Shown here in pieces: positions 5,171-8,317 of a stretch of DNA of 8,317 bases. How positions within the stretch are numbered: the stretch's first letter is position 1; every line of letters begins with the position of its first letter. Source of the DNA: an uncultured Opitutaceae bacterium (GTDB lineage Bacteria > Verrucomicrobiota > Verrucomicrobiae > Opitutales > Opitutaceae); assembly GCA_946482625.1 (NCBI GenBank), contig CAMLSH010000154.1:1-8317 (forward strand). The letters are read 5' to 3'. A model generated the notes under the pieces. That model was not told the origin of the DNA. It was given only the letters and a program-made list of their open reading frames with translations, and did not search any database. The position numbers and the translations under genes were made by a program.

Positions 5171-5465
5171 GCGCGAACGGTAGGCGTGGATGCCCGGAAT
5201 TCAATAGGAGCTTCTCGCCAGCCTGCGTCATCGTTGCGTTTCGGTGACTGATCCGACGCGAAGAGTGCGTGCCGAAATGGAGTGACACCGCTGCGCGCCG
5301 ATTTTCGAAAGGCGTGACAATGGTGCGACAGGCTGGCGCGGATTTTCGTTTCTAAAAGGCGCCGAAATGGGGTTTTTTGGCGTCTGTAAATTTTTAAGCC
5401 TTTGGATAACAGTTGGTAGCCAAGATGGCGCTGCGCTGAGGCACATGCATTGCTGAAACGTAGGC
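5171..5465. promoter_or_regulatory. Divergent regulatory region between the Lon-domain gene and dnaK
   Basis: No gene is present. The decamer GCCGAAATGG occurs exactly twice, at 5271-5280 and 5361-5370, 90 bp apart. GATTTTCG followed by AAAGGCG also occurs twice (5300-5314 and, with a 6-nt insert, 5341-5361). The segment 5371-5410 is much more A/T-rich than its surroundings and ends in GGATAAC (5404-5410), a plausible -10, though I see no matching -35. I find no CIRCE element, the usual HrcA operator. Transcription of dnaK probably starts in the last 100 nt, but the promoter cannot be placed with confidence. Confidence 0.45.
5357..5385. promoter_or_regulatory. Hairpin in the dnaK upstream region
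   Basis: AGGCGCCGAAA (5357-5367) pairs along its whole length with TTTTGGCGTCT (5375-5385), with two G-T pairs, leaving the 7-nt loop TGGGGTT. The second copy of the repeated decamer forms part of its 5' arm. On the plus strand it is followed by GTAAATTTTT, which gives it a weak terminator or attenuator look. It ends 80 nt before the dnaK ATG. Possible roles are an operator, a leader structure, or a stop for plus-strand transcripts from upstream. Confidence 0.4.
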
Positions 5466-7412
5466 ATGAGCCGCATCTTAGGTATCGATTTAGGAACCAC
5501 CAACTCGTGCATGTCCGTCATGGAGGGCGGCGAGCCCGTCGTCATCCCCAACGCGGAAGGCGCACGCACGACACCGTCGGTCGTCGCATTCACGAAAACC
5601 GGCGAGCGTCTGGTCGGCCAGGCCGCCAAACGCCAGGCGGTCACCAACCCGCGCAATACCATTTTTTCGGCGAAGCGCCTGATCGGCCGCAAGTTTTCCG
5701 AAGTGCAGAAGGAAATCGCCGGGTTCCCCTTCAAAGTTGTCGAGGGCAAAAACGGCGACGCGTACATCGAAGCGCAGGTTGGCGACAAGACGGAGCAGTT
5801 CGCCCCGCAGCAGATCAGCTCCTTCGTCCTCGCGAAGCTGAAAGCCGACGCTGAGGCCTATCTCGGCGAAAAGATCACGCAGGCCGTGATCACCGTGCCC
5901 GCCTATTTTAACGACGCGCAGCGTCAGGCCACCAAGGACGCCGGCAAGATCGCCGGTCTCGAAGTGATGCGTATCATCAACGAGCCTACGGCGGCCTCGC
6001 TCGCGTACGGTCTCGACAAGAAAAAGGACGAAAAGATCGCGGTGTTCGATTTGGGCGGCGGTACGTTTGACGTGTCCGTGCTCGAAATCGGCGACGGCGT
6101 TTTCGAGGTCAAAGCGACCAACGGTGATACTCACCTGGGTGGCGACAACTGGGACGAAGCGTTGATTAACTGGCTCGTCGATACCTTCAAAAAGGAAAAC
6201 GGCATCGATCTGCGCAAAGATCCGATGGCGCTCCAGCGTCTCAAGGAAGAGGCCGAGAAAGCCAAGATCGCGCTCTCCTCGACGCAGTCGGTGGACATCA
6301 ATCTCCCCTTCATCACGGCGGACGCCTCCGGTCCGAAGCATCTCAATATCGCGCTCACTCGCGCGAAGATGGAGCAGATCTGTGAATCGCTTTTCGACCG
6401 CTGCATTCCTCCGTTCAAGAACTGCTTGAAGGACGCCGGGCTCGATTCTTCGAAGATCGATGAACTCGTGCTCGTGGGCGGCATGACTCGCATGCCTCGC
6501 GTTGTCGAAATCGCCAAGGGCCTCGGCGGCAAACCGCCGCATCAAGGCGTGAACCCTGACGAAGTTGTCGCCATCGGCGCGGCTGTGCAGGGCGGCGTTC
6601 TCAAAGGTGACGTTCGCGACGTGCTCTTGCTCGACGTGACCCCGCTCACGCTCGGCATCGAGACGGCAGGTAACGTCGCCACGCCGATGATACCGCGCAA
6701 CACGACGATCCCGTCGAAGAAGACGCAGGTTTTCTCCACGTACTCGGACAATCAGCCCGGTGTTGAAATCGTGGTGCTCCAAGGCGAGCGCCCGATGTCT
6801 CGTGACAACAAGACGATTGGTAATTTCAAACTCGACGGCATTCCGCCCGCACCGCGCGGCACGCCGCAGATTGAGGTCACCTTCGACATCGACGCGAACG
6901 GCATTCTCCACGTCTCAGCCAAAGATCTCGGCACCGGCAAGGACCAGAAGATCACCATCTCGAACTCCTCCGGTCTTTCGAAGGAAGAGGTCGAGAAGAT
7001 GACCAAGGACGCCGAGCTCCACGCCGCGGAAGACAAGAAGCGCCGCGATGCCGTAGAAGCGAAGAACCAGCTCGACAGCTCAATCTACCAGCTCGAGAAG
7101 GCGATCAAGGAAGCGGGCGACAAACTCCCGGCTGAACAGAAATCGAAGCTCGAAGCGGCCATCACGGACGCGAAGAAGGACCTCGAGTCCAACGACGCCG
7201 ACAAGATCAAGGCTGCTTCCGAGAACCTCACGAAGCTCGGAGCCGAACTCTACGCCCAGGCCCAACAGGCCGCAGGTGCAGCCGGCGCCCAGCCCGGAGC
7301 AGATGCCGGCGCGTCTTCCCCTGAAGGCGGCGCCGCGAAGAAGACCGAGAAGAAAGCCGACGTCGTGGACGCGGACTTCGAGGTCGTCGACGACGACAAG
7401 AGCAAAAAATAA
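5466..7412 (+). CDS. dnaK: Chaperone protein DnaK (Hsp70)
   Basis: A full-length 648-residue Hsp70, an ATP-driven chaperone that binds exposed hydrophobic segments in the cytoplasm with DnaJ and GrpE (not in this window). The nucleotide-binding domain covers about 1-383 with phosphate loop GIDLGTTNS (6-14), Lys70 at the position of the E. coli catalytic lysine, [12 protein letters not shown] (172-183), [15 protein letters not shown] (193-207) and LVGGMTRMP (336-344). The hydrophobic linker [10 protein letters not shown] (385-394) leads to the beta substrate-binding domain (about 395-505) and helical lid (about 506-600). The tail is Ala/Gly-rich (600-625), then acidic and basic, ending [14 protein letters not shown], a variant of the usual DAEFEEV motif. 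The ATG at 5466 matches the standard start [10 protein letters not shown]; only a weak purine patch (GTAGG) precedes it. Codons end mostly in C, unlike the GCG/GGG-rich genes to the left, as expected for high expression. groES follows after 101 nt. Confidence 0.99.
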   Translation: MSRILGIDLGTTNSCMSVMEGGEPVVIPNAEGARTTPSVVAFTKTGERLVGQAAKRQAVTNPRNTIFSAKRLIGRKFSEVQKEIAGFPFKVVEGKNGDAYIEAQVGDKTEQFAPQQISSFVLAKLKADAEAYLGEKITQAVITVPAYFNDAQRQATKDAGKIAGLEVMRIINEPTAASLAYGLDKKKDEKIAVFDLGGGTFDVSVLEIGDGVFEVKATNGDTHLGGDNWDEALINWLVDTFKKENGIDLRKDPMALQRLKEEAEKAKIALSSTQSVDINLPFITADASGPKHLNIALTRAKMEQICESLFDRCIPPFKNCLKDAGLDSSKIDELVLVGGMTRMPRVVEIAKGLGGKPPHQGVNPDEVVAIGAAVQGGVLKGDVRDVLLLDVTPLTLGIETAGNVATPMIPRNTTIPSKKTQVFSTYSDNQPGVEIVVLQGERPMSRDNKTIGNFKLDGIPPAPRGTPQIEVTFDIDANGILHVSAKDLGTGKDQKITISNSSGLSKEEVEKMTKDAELHAAEDKKRRDAVEAKNQLDSSIYQLEKAIKEAGDKLPAEQKSKLEAAITDAKKDLESNDADKIKAASENLTKLGAELYAQAQQAAGAAGAQPGADAGASSPEGGAAKKTEKKADVVDADFEVVDDDKSKK

Positions 7413-7425
7413 TTTCTAAGAATTT

Positions 7426-7462
7426 GCGTGCGCCGCCCGGCTCCGTGTCGGACGGCGTGCGC
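7426..7462 (+). promoter_or_regulatory. Stem-loop between dnaK and groES
   Basis: GCGTGCGCCG (7426-7435) pairs with CGGCGTGCGC (7453-7462) through 10 positions, two of them G-T. A further CCG/CGG helix (7437-7439 with 7449-7451) sits inside, across a C-A mismatch. It begins 13 nt after the dnaK stop. The following GTTTCCTG has only three Ts, so complete termination is unlikely. It would suit partial read-through, mRNA processing or protection of the dnaK 3' end, letting dnaK and groESL differ in level. Confidence 0.5.
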
Positions 7463-7513
7463 GTTTCCTGAAAAAACACACACAACCTTCCTCAAACCCA
7501 ACCCACAACCTAT

Positions 7514-7813
7514 ATGGCCAAAGTTAAAATCAAGCCCATCGGCGATCGCGTCCTCGTGAAACATCTCGAAGACAACAAAGAGCAAGTCCGCGGAGGCATC
7601 ATCATCCCGGATTCCGCCAAGGAAAAGCCGCAGGAGGCTGAAGTCATCGCCATCGGCACCGGCAAGAAGGATGAAAAAGGCAACTCCGTCGCCTTCGAAG
7701 TCAAAGTCGGCGACAAGGTCCTCATCAGCAAATACGGCGGCACCGAAGTGAAGATCGACGAGGTCAAGTACACCATCGTGCGCGAGGACGACATCCTCGG
7801 CGTCATCGGCTGA
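7514..7813 (+). CDS. groES: Co-chaperonin GroES (Hsp10)
   Basis: A complete 99-residue GroES, the heptameric lid that closes the GroEL cavity during the ATP-driven folding cycle. It starts [17 protein letters not shown], the standard first strand. The mobile loop that docks on GroEL is at about 17-36, with the hydrophobic contact GGIIIPD (27-33). [13 protein letters not shown] text is present as AEVIAIGTG (42-50), and [20 protein letters not shown] (64-83) plus the C-terminal [10 protein letters not shown] complete the barrel. Length is typical and no insertion is seen. The leader from 7471 to 7513 is nearly free of G and has no Shine-Dalgarno sequence. groEL follows after 49 nt without a visible terminator, so the two are almost certainly co-transcribed, as in nearly all bacteria. 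Confidence 0.98.
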   Translation: MAKVKIKPIGDRVLVKHLEDNKEQVRGGIIIPDSAKEKPQEAEVIAIGTGKKDEKGNSVAFEVKVGDKVLISKYGGTEVKIDEVKYTIVREDDILGVIG

Positions 7814-7844
7814 GCTTTGTACCCGCATTTACCTTACAACCTAA

Positions 7845-8317
<473 letters not shown>

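Noticed and set aside
5263..5268. GAGTGC half-site, as in the CIRCE operator of HrcA
   Set aside because: The partner arm TTAGCACTC is absent nine bases upstream, so it is a chance match.
5365..5372. CCCCATTT on the minus strand, like a sigma-32 -10 box, pointing to the Lon-domain gene
   Set aside because: The nearest CTTGAA-like sequence (CTTAAA) is about 20 nt away instead of 13-15, and the same bases belong to the hairpin and repeated decamer.
5490..6911. A 473-codon open frame on the minus strand, antisense to dnaK
   Set aside because: It results from the strong third-position C bias of dnaK, has low-complexity Arg/Asp/Glu/Val/Leu composition and no recognisable domain. Long antisense frames in hsp70 genes are a well-known artefact.

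Overview
The window looks like a high-GC bacterial chromosome, most likely Verrucomicrobiota of the Opitutaceae type (Opitutus or Lacunisphaera-like). This is inferred from three things. The major chaperones are ordered dnaK-groES-groEL. The highly expressed genes have A/C-rich leaders without a Shine-Dalgarno sequence. The other proteins (an exported PL9 pectate lyase, an endonuclease Q homologue, small exported proteins) suit that group. No 16S or other phylogenetic marker lies in the window, so the assignment is tentative.

Layout from left to right. (1) 1-845, minus strand: the N-terminal two thirds or so of a secreted PL9-family pectate lyase, running off the left edge. (2) 846-1164: non-coding, with a long inverted repeat. 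(3) 1165-1662, plus: a small helical lipoprotein. (4) 1868-2359, plus: a four-helix membrane protein of unknown function, with a hairpin directly against its start codon. (5) 2360-2519: non-coding, with a purine-rich, dispersed-repeat-like stretch and two short palindromes. (6) 2520-3755, minus: an endonuclease Q family PHP-domain DNA repair nuclease. (7) 3935-4360, plus: an exported CPPC thioredoxin-fold protein, closed by a textbook intrinsic terminator. (8) 4487-5170, minus: a stand-alone Lon N-terminal (substrate-binding) domain protein. (9) 5171-5465: divergent regulatory region with a repeated decamer and a strong hairpin. (10) 5466-8317, plus: dnaK, groES and the first 151 codons of groEL, all complete in sequence except for the cut at the right edge.

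The left part is a series of mostly single-gene transcription units with changing strand and no evident shared pathway: extracellular polysaccharide breakdown, envelope proteins, repair of deaminated DNA, periplasmic redox. The right part is one functional block. DnaK (Hsp70) and GroEL/GroES (Hsp60/Hsp10) together form the main cytosolic folding machinery, and the neighbouring divergent Lon-domain protein may belong to the same protein-quality theme. I saw no tRNA, rRNA, insertion sequence, CRISPR array or prophage gene. The most notable items are the bacterial EndoQ homologue, the fused arrangement of both chaperone systems, and the unusual leaders and hairpins around them. Nothing here clearly forms a wholly new multi-gene system.
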